Assembly (NCBI RefSeq): GCF_027359375.1
Contig: NZ_CP114779.1
Span: 186,001-250,000, forward strand
Source of the DNA: Prochlorococcus marinus str. MIT 0919
Lineage (GTDB): Bacteria > Cyanobacteriota > Cyanobacteriia > PCC-6307 > Cyanobiaceae
DNA: 64,000 nt
Reading direction: 5' to 3'
Shown: one piece after another, positions 8,220 to 17,015 of the stretch
How the letters are laid out: every line of letters begins with the position of its first letter
Position numbering within the stretch: the first letter of the stretch is position 1
Made by a program: the position numbers and the translations under genes
Notes under the pieces: generated by a model
Told to the model about the DNA's origin: nothing
Databases searched by the model: none
What the model saw: only the letters and a program-made list of their open reading frames with translations

Positions 8220-8555
8220 TTAGCAGAAATCACGTAACTCTTTCCATTTATCCAAACCAGATTGAATATTTGATAAATCACTCGTACTTTCACTTATTTC
8301 AAAGGCTTTTATTAGCGATTCAGTACCTTTAATTCCATACTTAGCAGCTTGTCTTTGTTTTACGCAGCCTTGCAATTCATCACCTCTCTTGAATTCAGCT
8401 TCAGCTTCTTTAAGATATCTACTTGCTTTTTCTATATTTTCGTTCCAGCTATTCATATATGTTTTGAATTCTATTTCCTCACTGGCAAGTACAGGATACT
8501 GCCACCAGAGCATTATTGCGAATAACCCAGAAATAACTAGATGTACTATTTTCAT
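8220..8555 (-). CDS. Secreted small helical protein, unknown
   Basis: 111 residues. A classic signal peptide (residues 1-24, hydrophobic core with cleavage near VLASEE) exports it to the periplasm or thylakoid lumen. The mature part is charged and helical and has two cysteines, one mid-protein (ELQGCVKQ) and one at the very C-terminus (LRDFC), which could form a disulphide. It is not recognised. It stands alone; the upstream gap 8556-8801 shows no gene. Confidence 0.65.
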   Translation of the reverse strand: MKIVHLVISGLFAIMLWWQYPVLASEEIEFKTYMNSWNENIEKASRYLKEAEAEFKRGDELQGCVKQRQAAKYGIKGTESLIKAFEISESTSDLSNIQSGLDKWKELRDFC

Positions 8556-8801
8556 AACAGGCTTAAGATTTTACAAAATTCCTTTATTGAATATATCCAT
8601 CTTATTATCCCTACGTTCATATGAATCGCCAAACATGCTTATTCTCTAAATATAAAATTATTCTGTTCATCAATTTATAGAGGCTTATTGAGATGTTTGA
8701 CATCAAACTTTAAACCATCAAGCAATTCTATGACACCCAGGACCTAGTGTTATTTTTCTAACTGGCCTTTTCAACCCCATTCAATAGAAAAATCCTTTAG
8801 T

Positions 8802-8987
8802 GTGCTTAAAATTTTTAAGAACGTGAACAACGACCTACTTGTACTTCTACTATCTGGATCATTTGCTTTTCTAGGGATAAAGATACTTTTTTCTGGTTTT
8901 GATGATGATGATAATAATGATAATGGTGGAGATGGGGGGTTAATGCAGCAGGTATATGACCCAGCATTTCTAGCCTCTCCTAATTAA
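8802..8987 (+). CDS. Small membrane protein with Asp/Asn/Gly-rich tail
   Basis: 61 residues beginning at GTG. A membrane span (LLVLLLSGSFAFLGIKILF, residues 12-30) is followed by FDDDDNNDNGGDGG and the ending QQVYDPAFLASPN. The acidic low-complexity tail could bind cations, which is inference. The function is unknown. The start lacks a clear ribosome site, so an alternative start is possible. Confidence 0.5.
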   Translation: MLKIFKNVNNDLLVLLLSGSFAFLGIKILFSGFDDDDNNDNGGDGGLMQQVYDPAFLASPN

Positions 8988-9056
8988 AGTTAAAAATCCA
9001 ATAGATATATCATTTTCTTCCTGACTTCAAGTCAATGCCTACCAAACTTAGGTTTT

Positions 9057-9233
9057 CTATTCTCTAGGATATAGACGAGCTATCTTTTCGGACTGAACTC
9101 TCTCTTTATTTGCCTTAGCTTTCTTCTCGGCCATTCTTCTTATGACTATTCCTGGTAAATACCAAATAGCACCAAAAAAAACCAACATAAATATTGGGTT
9201 CCTCCATGTTGCATCTGCCAGATGTTCCAACAT
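9057..9233 (-). CDS. 58-residue single-pass membrane protein ending ARLYPRE
   Basis: Found by reading the gap between 8987 and 9357. ATG at 9233, TAG at 9057-9059, 58 codons. A membrane span (NPIFMLVFFGAIWYLPGIVI) is followed by a strongly basic helix (RRMAEKKAKANKERVQSEKI) and the end ARLYPRE. This plan and the RLYP end are shared with the 55-residue ORF at 5911-6078, so the two probably belong to one small-membrane-protein family. The function is unknown. Confidence 0.65.
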   Translation of the reverse strand: MLEHLADATWRNPIFMLVFFGAIWYLPGIVIRRMAEKKAKANKERVQSEKIARLYPRE

Positions 9234-9356
9234 ATAATTCTACTTTTCTTTTAATTTAACATACTAATCATTTTGCAAAGCCTGATTGGTTAAGTTTTAC
9301 ATTTTAGCCTAATCATCAATGTGCTTAGCATTTGAAATGTTAATTCCTCTCAATTA

Positions 9357-11480
9357 CTAATTACTTTCTTTGGATATCTTGTTTATATATTCAATTGCCT
9401 TTGGGATTGAGATATATGCACTTTTTATACTCCATACTTTCCCAGATAGTATTTCACTAGCATCTTTAAGCCCAATCAAAACATAATTATTATGCTTAAG
9501 TGAAGCCTTGTTTGCAATATAGCTCGCTTTCAATGGGTTCCAACCTGCAATATTGACTATTGTTCGATATGCGCTTGGCCAAGGATTATTTATCAGCTCT
9601 TGCTCGAGTGCAGCAAAATGAATGTCAGCTTCCTTAGGTTTATTTTCTAAGATAGCGATTAATCCTAATGTCCATCTTGAGTTGATAGTTTTAGGATTTT
9701 CTTTTAAATTCTTTAATGCTTCTAGCTTGGCAACTTTTTGATACTTTCTATGACCATCAATCATGTGTTCAACTGCAATAACATCAAATACATTCTTTAC
9801 CCCAGCGGGACCATTCTCCATGCCTTTAGCTAAAGTAGCGAACTCGTTAGCAAAGTTGCTTTTGTTTTTGTAATTAGATTTTCTCATCCATAATGAATAA
9901 GTCCCACCTCTGACCCTTTCGAATTCTTTCGCCTTGTAAAATATTTTACTATCTCTTATTGCTTTGTCTAACTTGTAAGCCGACTCCCTTACAGAATTAT
10001 CATCGCCTAAATCACCTTCAGCTAGTAATACTAAATTACATCTATTTAGACAAGGCTCTATGTCTGTTATGTGCCTCCCTAGTTGCCTTGCTAAAATATT
10101 ACCTCCATTTCTTCTGCCATAGTAACTAAGATTGTGTTGGTTTAATTCTGCGAAGCTCGGAACTACAACTAAGGTCTCTTTTTCTGTAGAAGATATTAGT
10201 AAACTCACCTCTTTAATTATATTGCTAATTTGCCATTCCCTATCACTATTTGTAACTGAAACTCTCATTGCCTGGAATAAAGGATTTGTTACAAGATAGA
10301 TCGCTGGAATTAAAAGAATATTAGCTAGAAATTTATATTTATTATTTTTGACTAGAACAAATTCTAGGATAAAAAACCAACCAAGAGATAGAAAAATGAT
10401 GATGTATGGAAGTAATGGTGTTATATACCTAGGATCCTTATTTGGTACTAGTGTAGTAAGAAGCCAGCAAGCTATAGAGTTTAAAATTAACCAATTCCAG
10501 AAGAAATAGTCAGATTTAAATATATATATACTTATTAGATTAGACTTACCATATTTTTTCATTGATTGCAAATATGCGTATATTAGACCAGTTAAACCAA
10601 TTAAGAGGAAGAATAATCCTATTTGTTGAGGAATTACTTTTGCATAGTACAACCAGTTGTCTATAGAAGAAATCAAAGGATCGCCTTCAATTGCAGCAGA
10701 AGCTATAACAGCTCTATTTGTACCACTAATAACTGTTATCCAATTATGTTTAAGCCAAGGCAATACACTGCCTATAATAATAACAAAAAATATAAAAAAA
10801 TCTTTGAGTTTAATTTTGCTAGGCTTAATTACCATAAAAGTTAACCACATAATAGGAGGTACAATTACTAGTAATGAACTTTGTTTTATCAATAAAGCTA
10901 TTGAACAGCTTATTCCAGCAATAATTGCTTGATTTCTATTCCCACCCTTTATTGGATCTGCCCAGTTTCCAAGTAGCCATAAAGCTAATGTGCTGCTAGC
11001 ACAAACTGGCATTTCTAATACATAGTTTAATCTTAACGATGCGAGAGCTGGAGCTATAGCAACAAATAAAACTGATAATAAAGCAAAGTATCTTCCCTTT
11101 AGTTTTATTCCTATACCAGCAACACTATATATTAATAGAGCATGCCAAAGGCTAAGACTCCATGCAGCCTTATAGGGAGCATCCCCAGCCAAAGCTATTA
11201 TTGTTCCATTTACAAAAGATGCTAGAGGTGGGATTTTTGATGAGTGATTGATTAAACCTCTAAAACCTTCCCATTCTCCACCCGGTAACACTGTTAAAGC
11301 TCTACCGTTTGACATCGCACTGTTTAAGTAATCAGCTGGATCCCAAGAAGGTATTTGATTACTATTTAGCCACCAGTTTCTATCTAAAAAGGTAGAGACT
11401 AGCCAAATTAAAATAATTAAACCCCAAAAAACTACTTTTGACTTCTGCTCATTACGACTAGAACTAATTATTCTTTCCAT
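9357..11480 (-). CDS. GT-C fold glycosyltransferase, ArnT/PMT (GT39/GT83)-like
   Basis: 707 residues with about ten membrane spans in the first ~430. The first outside loop carries an acidic motif, PSWDPADYLNSAM, typical of the catalytic loop of polyprenyl-phosphate-sugar-dependent glycosyltransferases such as ArnT and PMT. The C-terminal ~280 residues are soluble; the last ~170 look like alpha-helical repeats (TPR-like). It probably moves a sugar from a lipid carrier to a lipid, polysaccharide or protein at the outer face of the inner membrane. The acceptor is unknown, and no other glycan genes are adjacent. Confidence 0.75.
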   Translation of the reverse strand: MERIISSSRNEQKSKVVFWGLIILIWLVSTFLDRNWWLNSNQIPSWDPADYLNSAMSNGRALTVLPGGEWEGFRGLINHSSKIPPLASFVNGTIIALAGDAPYKAAWSLSLWHALLIYSVAGIGIKLKGRYFALLSVLFVAIAPALASLRLNYVLEMPVCASSTLALWLLGNWADPIKGGNRNQAIIAGISCSIALLIKQSSLLVIVPPIMWLTFMVIKPSKIKLKDFFIFFVIIIGSVLPWLKHNWITVISGTNRAVIASAAIEGDPLISSIDNWLYYAKVIPQQIGLFFLLIGLTGLIYAYLQSMKKYGKSNLISIYIFKSDYFFWNWLILNSIACWLLTTLVPNKDPRYITPLLPYIIIFLSLGWFFILEFVLVKNNKYKFLANILLIPAIYLVTNPLFQAMRVSVTNSDREWQISNIIKEVSLLISSTEKETLVVVPSFAELNQHNLSYYGRRNGGNILARQLGRHITDIEPCLNRCNLVLLAEGDLGDDNSVRESAYKLDKAIRDSKIFYKAKEFERVRGGTYSLWMRKSNYKNKSNFANEFATLAKGMENGPAGVKNVFDVIAVEHMIDGHRKYQKVAKLEALKNLKENPKTINSRWTLGLIAILENKPKEADIHFAALEQELINNPWPSAYRTIVNIAGWNPLKASYIANKASLKHNNYVLIGLKDASEILSGKVWSIKSAYISIPKAIEYINKISKESN

Positions 11481-11665
11481 TTACTAAGCTAATAAGTGAA
11501 CTTTTTAGATGCGTAAAAGAATATCTTACGCAACATTTAGGACTACAAACAGATATTCATCATATCCGTGAAAGCCTCTTCATTTTGCTAATGTTTTAAT
11601 TTGCTTTAATGGCTGCGCCAGTATTCCATAGCTGATACAAAAGAATTATCATTAGTACATTAGTA

Positions 11666-11941
11666 TTGCCAAAGACTGTTGTGACTCATGGATTCGATTT
11701 TCGTGATGTTGCTTGTGGAGACTACGTTTTGATTGAAGATGACGCTACTTTGGATCCCTATATTGGCGTAGTCCTTTATTGTGTAGGAAGTGCAAGGTCC
11801 TTTAGTGCTTGCACGCTTTTCCAAGTGAGTAATATTGATACAGGCGAGATCAAAACGATTAATGCTGACTGTGTTAAGGCAACTGTTAAACCCTCAGCTT
11901 TTGAAGATAAGACTGTAATGAGTAATGATGATTCAATTTGA
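11666..11941 (+). CDS. DUF3104 family protein
   Basis: 91 residues from a TTG start. The segments FDFRDVACGDYVLIEDD, VLYCVGSARSFSACTLFQV and DTGEIKTINADCV match my memory of DUF3104, a small family of marine picocyanobacteria. It looks like a small beta barrel. There is no signal or membrane span. The function of the family is unknown to me. It is divergent from the glycosyltransferase gene and converges on the small membrane gene at 11955 with 13 bases between. Confidence 0.75.
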   Translation: MPKTVVTHGFDFRDVACGDYVLIEDDATLDPYIGVVLYCVGSARSFSACTLFQVSNIDTGEIKTINADCVKATVKPSAFEDKTVMSNDDSI

Positions 11942-11954
11942 ATGATTTAAGGCT

Positions 11955-12158
11955 TTAGCTTAGAAATATATAAAATATTTTAAGACCTCTAAAAACGATT
12001 GCAGCTATTACAAAGGAAATCAGCCAATGCTGAATAATTTTCAAAATGCTGATTTGCTTGAGATCGACGCCTGCAAGATAGCGGATGCTGAAATTAGCCC
12101 ATAGTCTTAAAAAGATAGATAGAATGAAAATTACTAGTAGGCTCAACGAGATGGGCAT
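11955..12158 (-). CDS. Small two-span membrane protein, unknown
   Basis: 67 residues with two hydrophobic spans, SLSLLVIFILSIFLRLWA at the start and LISFVIAAIVFRGLKIFYIF at the end. They are joined by a loop containing YLAGVDLKQISILKIIQHW. It is a plausible inner- or thylakoid-membrane hairpin. No family is recognised. It is divergent from the pilus operon, with about 110 bases between that should hold both promoters. Confidence 0.55.
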   Translation of the reverse strand: MPISLSLLVIFILSIFLRLWANFSIRYLAGVDLKQISILKIIQHWLISFVIAAIVFRGLKIFYIFLS

Positions 12159-12268
12159 AAATTTATATACCTGCGAAAGTGATTATTAAGATTATATGGC
12201 TTGAGATAAATTTTTATAGTTAATATTTTATTAGCAACTATAATCTCGAGGTCAAAGCAATTGCCTTA

Positions 12269-12676
12269 ATGAGGAGAAAACAAAAGAAAAGTAATTATTG
12301 GAATTTATTAGGGTTTTACCTTTTACTTCTTAGCGCCTTTACCTCTCTTGCTAACACAACTTTGGCAGGTGATTTAATTAGCCATAATTTTTCAGAAGCT
12401 ACAGCTGTAGATCTACCAGAACGATTTGACAATGAGGCTTACGGGCATACAAAACCAACAGTCTCTTCTCAAAAAGCTAATTATCAGTTAAAAGAGTTGT
12501 TTGGGATTGGTACAGGACGTCAGTTCTCAGGATTCGCCTTCCCTGACACAACATCCAATTGGGATGCTGAATCTATGCACATGCTTTATGAAGAGGCTAT
12601 GAAAAACCAATTATTAGATGAGCCAATAATAACTGAGGATTTACCTTCACCATTTAATTCATTTATCGGTAATTAA
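12269..12676 (+). CDS. Secreted protein opening the pilus operon, unknown
   Basis: 135 residues. A basic start (MRRKQKKS), a hydrophobic stretch (residues 11-30) and a signal-peptidase-like site near TTLAGD indicate export. The mature ~100 residues are polar, with FGIGTGRQFSGFAFPDTTSN in the middle and an acidic, proline-containing end. It ends 4 bases before the secretin start, so it is very likely co-transcribed with pilQ. It could be a secretin-associated periplasmic factor or pilotin-like protein, but there is no lipobox and I recognise no family. Confidence 0.65.
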   Translation: MRRKQKKSNYWNLLGFYLLLLSAFTSLANTTLAGDLISHNFSEATAVDLPERFDNEAYGHTKPTVSSQKANYQLKELFGIGTGRQFSGFAFPDTTSNWDAESMHMLYEEAMKNQLLDEPIITEDLPSPFNSFIGN

Positions 12677-12680
12677 TAAT

Positions 12681-14405
12681 ATGAGTAAAAAATACTTTGC
12701 TGAATTATCCACATTAAGGAAACTTAGTAAGAGATTTTTAAAATTAGGTATATTAATTTTATACTTAGCTTCTTCTTCTCCTGTTATAGCCAACTCTATC
12801 GACTCCGAAGACAGTGAAGATATAGATAAAGTATCTAGAAATATTAGTAATAGTAATAATGCAACTAAGAAGAAAGTTAAAATTAGGAGACCTAAGGCAC
12901 CTCCTTTAGGCGATATGGCCGTTGGTGAAATTTTTATTAATAGTAGAGGTTTTGTAGATATAAATGGTCCCGAAACTAGTATCACATTAATAAATGCCGA
13001 TCCTATAGATTCATTGCTTACATTATCCAAATTAGGCAATTATGGCTTTTTATATGTTCCAGATAACTCTCAAAACTCTGAAAATTCTGAAAATCCCAAT
13101 ATCACCTTATCTTTCGAGAAGGAAAAATATGAGAAAATCTTAAATAGCATACTTTTGGCATCAGGACTTCAAGGTAAACAAGAGGGTAATATCCTTATGG
13201 TTGGTAAAAATATTCTAAGTAAAAGCTTTGGACCTCAGGTCTCAAAAGTATATAGATTAAACCAGACTTCTGCTTCTTCCGCGGCAGATTATTTAGGAAG
13301 TCTTGGAGCTGAGATGAAAAAAGTTTGGACAAAGACAAATATGTTTAATGGCTCTGAATCGACAAATGGAATAACGGAATCAACATCTTCTTCAACAGGA
13401 GCTGAAATAGTTAGTTATACATCTAATTCAGGGCCACTTAAGGGGTTGATTGGAACTACTGACAGTCGACTACAGACAGTTACTCTGATAGGGGACCCTT
13501 ATTTGATTTCTATAGCAGAAAAGTATTTAAAACAGTTAGATTTACGCCAGAGACAAGTAGCTTTATCTGTAAAAGTAATTGATGTACTTTTAAATAACAC
13601 TACTGATATGAAGAATGCTTTTGAATATGGAATAGGAGATAATTATATTATTAATTCCGAGTCAAAGGGATTAATGTATATGTTCGGGAACAAGTCTTTT
13701 AGCCCTGCTGATTTTGCTGTTACAGATTCGTTCAGTTTAGCTAGTAGAAAGTTTATGGGCTGGTTCAGGTCAAAGGTATTGACTAATAATGCCAAAATAC
13801 TTGCGAATCCAACATTAATCTTAGGCGAGACACAAGAATCAGTTTTGGGTGGAGCAGAAGTGTCTGCATCTGATGGTATATCTGAATCATCAATTGGCAG
13901 GCCATATGCCAATGAAGCTTTTGTAAAAGTAGGTACTTCTGTAGTTACAAATTATTCTGTTACTCCTCAAGAAGATGGATCAAACCTTTGTGAACCCACT
14001 AGTTCTATAGCTGGAATCACCTTTGGTGCAAAAGTGCACAAGATTGATGATAACGGCTTTGTTTCCTTTAGCCTTAGCCCGAGTATATCAGCAGTTTCTG
14101 AAACTCAATCAATAGGTGATTGTGGAAATATCTCAACTTTGAGTATTAGAAGATTAGACACTGGGACTATAAGAGTTAGGGATGGAGATACTTTGGTACT
14201 TACTGGCGTTATAAAGGAGGATGATACAAAAGCTATTACTAAGACACCAATTCTAGGAGACATACCTTTGCTTGGAAGATTATTTAGAACAAATTCAACT
14301 GTCAGAAAGAAAAGTGAGTTGATAATACTTGTAACTCCAAAAGTTATTAAAGATACTGTCAGTGCAAATTTTATTAATGGAAATTTGGAGATTGAGAATA
14401 ACTAA
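12681..14405 (+). CDS. pilQ: Type IV pilus secretin (PilQ-like)
   Basis: Outer-membrane pore through which the pilus passes. 574 residues. A signal peptide lies near residues 20-38 (FLKLGILILYLASSSPVIA). The periplasmic region includes a secretin/TonB short N-terminal-type segment (ITLINADPIDSLLTLSKLG) and an N-domain (YRLNQTSASSAADYLGSLG). The C-terminal secretin domain ends in TPILGDIPLLGRLFR and SELIILVTPKVI, the family's signature. A Ser/Asn-rich stretch interrupts the middle (about residues 222-240). pilN follows two bases later. Confidence 0.9.
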   Translation: MSKKYFAELSTLRKLSKRFLKLGILILYLASSSPVIANSIDSEDSEDIDKVSRNISNSNNATKKKVKIRRPKAPPLGDMAVGEIFINSRGFVDINGPETSITLINADPIDSLLTLSKLGNYGFLYVPDNSQNSENSENPNITLSFEKEKYEKILNSILLASGLQGKQEGNILMVGKNILSKSFGPQVSKVYRLNQTSASSAADYLGSLGAEMKKVWTKTNMFNGSESTNGITESTSSSTGAEIVSYTSNSGPLKGLIGTTDSRLQTVTLIGDPYLISIAEKYLKQLDLRQRQVALSVKVIDVLLNNTTDMKNAFEYGIGDNYIINSESKGLMYMFGNKSFSPADFAVTDSFSLASRKFMGWFRSKVLTNNAKILANPTLILGETQESVLGGAEVSASDGISESSIGRPYANEAFVKVGTSVVTNYSVTPQEDGSNLCEPTSSIAGITFGAKVHKIDDNGFVSFSLSPSISAVSETQSIGDCGNISTLSIRRLDTGTIRVRDGDTLVLTGVIKEDDTKAITKTPILGDIPLLGRLFRTNSTVRKKSELIILVTPKVIKDTVSANFINGNLEIENN

Positions 14406-14407
14406 CT

Positions 14408-15106
14408 ATGCAAAATAAAAATAATAATTTCAACAGAATAGATCTATTAAAGAATAGACGAGAACAAGGAGGAATTGAAACAAACTTCTTTGCTAGGAAA
14501 AGAGAACTAATTGCTAAGGGAAGCTATATAGGAGGGATAATTATGTCTATTGTTTTATTGATCACTGGAGCCCTTTATTCAAGAAAAATTGGGTATGAAA
14601 ATCAAAAGAAAGAGATCTCAGCATTTGTTGTTGAATATAACAACTTACAAAATGAATTGAATGATAAATCCTCACAAATGAAAAAGATTGCAAGTTTTAA
14701 TAAAAAGCTTGCTAGTAATATACGTAAAATAATTTCAAGTTCAGCTTTTTTAACAGAAATCAGCAATATTATTCCTACTAATATAGAGTTATCTCTTTTA
14801 ACTATACAATCAAACTTTGTAGAATTCAAAGGCTCTGTCAAAGAGCAGAACGGATTGGAATTAGTAAATCTCTTTGCATTAAATATATCAGATTCTATAT
14901 TTTTTGATAATGAAGTATTTATTCAAAATATAGAAAGAAATAATACATCTATAAGCTCAGAAGAATCAGCCGAGTTGAAATTTACAATCAGAGCATCAGT
15001 AAATTCAGAATTACAAACCTTAGACTCCGAGACTTTGATTAGACTTGGTTCTCTTGGGAATGCTAATAGGGTTGAATATTTAGATAAGTTAGGACTTACT
15101 ATATGA
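14408..15106 (+). CDS. pilN: Type IV pilus alignment protein PilN-like
   Basis: 232 residues. A short cytoplasmic N-terminus (NRIDLLKNRREQGGIE) contains the kind of N(x)IDLLP-like peptide that binds PilM. Then come one membrane span (residues ~37-58, GGIIMSIVLLITGALY), a coiled coil (~65-115) and a ferredoxin-like periplasmic domain (FLTEISNIIPTNIELSLLTI and onwards). This is the PilN fold. It overlaps pilO by 4 bases. It joins PilM, PilO and PilP in the inner-membrane complex. Sequence identity to characterised PilN is probably low; the call rests on topology, motif and position. Confidence 0.8.
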   Translation: MQNKNNNFNRIDLLKNRREQGGIETNFFARKRELIAKGSYIGGIIMSIVLLITGALYSRKIGYENQKKEISAFVVEYNNLQNELNDKSSQMKKIASFNKKLASNIRKIISSSAFLTEISNIIPTNIELSLLTIQSNFVEFKGSVKEQNGLELVNLFALNISDSIFFDNEVFIQNIERNNTSISSEESAELKFTIRASVNSELQTLDSETLIRLGSLGNANRVEYLDKLGLTI

Positions 15107-15762
15107 GCTACTCTTCAATTAAAATTAATTCACGCAATAGATTATTAACACCCGAGAGGGCAGCTTTTTATATACCGGTATTCTCAGGTATCTTATTAGC
15201 TTTTTTTCTATTAGTGGGTCTTTTACTTCCAACAGCTTTATCAATGAATGAAACATATTTTGAATTAAGAGAGTATCAACGTAAAAAATCTGATTTGAAT
15301 AAGTTAAAGTCTCAATTTCAAATTATAAACTCTAAATATACAAAACTTAAGACCCAAAATAATAATTTAATTACTCTTTTGGCTGGTAACAATAACCTAG
15401 AGACATTGCTTGCAGAAATTAATTACCTTTGTAGTATTAATTTAATTGATATTGTCAAATTAAAACCATCAAGTATAGAAAGATTTAAACCATCAGAAGA
15501 GTTGAGTGATGCTGATAACGTCAACGGTGACCCTTTGCTTTCCAAAGGCTTGGAAAAATACACTGCCGAAATTATTTTATCTGCTCCTTATACTAACCTT
15601 TTAGAATTTATAAGGGATTTAGAGCTCATTGAAAATATAATAATTACTAAGAACTTTATTTTTGAATCAGATCAAAATGATATTAACTCAACATCAAATT
15701 CATTACAATTAAAATTTCTAATTTATGCATATGGTAGACAAAATATTATGCCCTCCAAATGA
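15103..15762 (+). CDS. pilO: Type IV pilus alignment protein PilO-like
   Basis: 219 residues. One membrane span (PVFSGILLAFFLLVGLLLPT), a coiled coil (LREYQRKKSDLNKLKSQFQI to about residue 90) and a C-terminal ferredoxin-like domain containing YTAEIILSAPYTNLLEFIRD, the segment most typical of PilO. Its start overlaps the pilN stop by 4 bases (ATGA), implying translational coupling. It should pair with PilN and dock PilP and the secretin. Confidence 0.8.
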   Translation: MSYSSIKINSRNRLLTPERAAFYIPVFSGILLAFFLLVGLLLPTALSMNETYFELREYQRKKSDLNKLKSQFQIINSKYTKLKTQNNNLITLLAGNNNLETLLAEINYLCSINLIDIVKLKPSSIERFKPSEELSDADNVNGDPLLSKGLEKYTAEIILSAPYTNLLEFIRDLELIENIIITKNFIFESDQNDINSTSNSLQLKFLIYAYGRQNIMPSK

Positions 15763-15798
15763 ATTTTTATTTTATATCTTTATTGTATAAATTATAAT

Positions 15799-16236
15799 AT
15801 GACTTATCTTTACGCTGGTTTAGGGATTGCAATGATGAGCGGCATTATGGTTATGCTCAAGGTAGCAAGTAATATTAATAATATTTATACATATAATTAC
15901 AGCAAGACAAATAACTACCAGTTAAATTCTATTGCTAAGGACTTTGATAAAGATGCTATTAAAATTCTGATAGATACTGAAAATGGCTCTACTAAGCCAA
16001 GCAACATATGTGAAAGTGTATTAACTCAAAATTCAAAGACTGACTATAAGCTAGGTCAGCTAAATCCATCAACAGGAAAATATATAGATTCTAATCATAG
16101 TAGATTTTTAAATGCATGTCTAATAGAAAATTTAACTACCAATCATCGAATAATTATCACAGATATTAATCAGAAGTATAAATATTACTCTTGTATAAAA
16201 AATAAAAATTATAATACATGTACTTTTGAACAATAG
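15799..16236 (+). CDS. Pilus-operon protein with hydrophobic N-terminus, unknown
   Basis: 145 residues. It starts directly with a hydrophobic helix (LYAGLGIAMMSGIMVMLKVA), like a mature pilin, but has no G/A-x-x-x-x-E prepilin-peptidase site. The rest is polar and Asn/Tyr/Lys-rich with cysteines at NICESV, NACLIE, YSCIKN and NTCTFE, which could give two disulphides. It lies between pilO and the next small gene, 3 bases apart. It could be a non-processed pseudopilin or a membrane-anchored accessory; neither is proven. Confidence 0.6.
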   Translation: MTYLYAGLGIAMMSGIMVMLKVASNINNIYTYNYSKTNNYQLNSIAKDFDKDAIKILIDTENGSTKPSNICESVLTQNSKTDYKLGQLNPSTGKYIDSNHSRFLNACLIENLTTNHRIIITDINQKYKYYSCIKNKNYNTCTFEQ

Positions 16237-16238
16237 AA

Positions 16239-16472
16239 ATGATTCAATCTATATTAGGAGCTGTAATTATGTCTTTAGCAACATCATCTCTTTTGATAGC
16301 TATTCGTTTAGGACAAAATGCTTTGGATAACACCAAAAGGTATCCTTTGACTAATTATGAAAAAAATATTTTAAAATATGCTGGATATAATAAAGCAACT
16401 GATAGTGATATCTTAAGCCAGGAAATTTATGTAAAAATTGACCAGCTCCTTTTAGATAATAAAGCTCAGTAA
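16239..16472 (+). CDS. Small pilus-operon membrane protein, unknown
   Basis: 77 residues. The N-terminal hydrophobic helix (ILGAVIMSLATSSLLIAIRL) is followed by a soluble helical part (YPLTNYEKNILKYAGYN). The pattern of a hydrophobic helix starting at residue 4 and running on into an amphipathic helix resembles a pseudopilin stem, but there is no canonical peptidase site with Glu+5. It starts 3 bases after the previous gene and is followed 18 bases later by a true prepilin gene, so it is clearly within the operon. Confidence 0.6.
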   Translation: MIQSILGAVIMSLATSSLLIAIRLGQNALDNTKRYPLTNYEKNILKYAGYNKATDSDILSQEIYVKIDQLLLDNKAQ

Positions 16473-16490
16473 ACACCAACTTAAGTACTT

Positions 16491-17003
16491 ATGACTAATA
16501 CTATTAATCAATCTGAGAATAACGGGATGACAATTCCTGAAGTTACACTGGCAATTGCTATGTTAACTACTTTTACAGCTGTTTTTGTCCTCGTTTCTCA
16601 ATTTACAGCAGGCTTTTTTCAACCTATGGCAAAATCTGTTAACTCTAAACCTTACGATTATCTAAATGATTTCAATGATTTGCAAGTTATAATGGATAAT
16701 CTTACCGATATACTTGCTCAACCAGGTTATTCAAGGGAGGAATTAGACAAATTTCAATGTACAAATAATCCTTACGAAGTGTGGGAGCTACCTGGGAAAA
16801 ATAGACCTCTAGTTCCAGCTGGATATAATATATGTATTACTAGCAGTACCAATATGATTGAAAGTCCATTAGCATCACTTTCATCAACTTCAGATAAATC
16901 TAAGCCTGGTATTTATATACTCTTTGCAGTCCCTATACATGGTGTTTCAGGAGAATCATTACCAGTGAGACGGATTTTCTGCAGACCTAGTCCTTATTGT
17001 TAG
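16491..17003 (+). CDS. Type IV prepilin-like minor pilin
   Basis: 170 residues. A short leader ends at G12 (SENNG), followed by MTIPEVTLAIAMLTTFTAVF. This is a prepilin-peptidase site with Glu at +5 and a hydrophobic assembly helix. The mature domain is about 158 residues with cysteines at KFQCTN, YNICIT, RIFC and SPYC; the last two are seven residues apart at the C-terminus and may form a pilin-type loop. It is likely a minor pilin that primes or tips the fibre. PilD encoded at 25582 should process it. Confidence 0.75.
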   Translation: MTNTINQSENNGMTIPEVTLAIAMLTTFTAVFVLVSQFTAGFFQPMAKSVNSKPYDYLNDFNDLQVIMDNLTDILAQPGYSREELDKFQCTNNPYEVWELPGKNRPLVPAGYNICITSSTNMIESPLASLSSTSDKSKPGIYILFAVPIHGVSGESLPVRRIFCRPSPYC

Positions 17004-17015
17004 AAGAAAAATCGC

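Noticed and set aside
12659-13039. Hydrophobic minus-strand ORF of 126 residues
   Set aside because: It lies antisense within the clear pilQ start and signal peptide; the hydrophobicity comes from complementing Asp/Glu/Lys codons.
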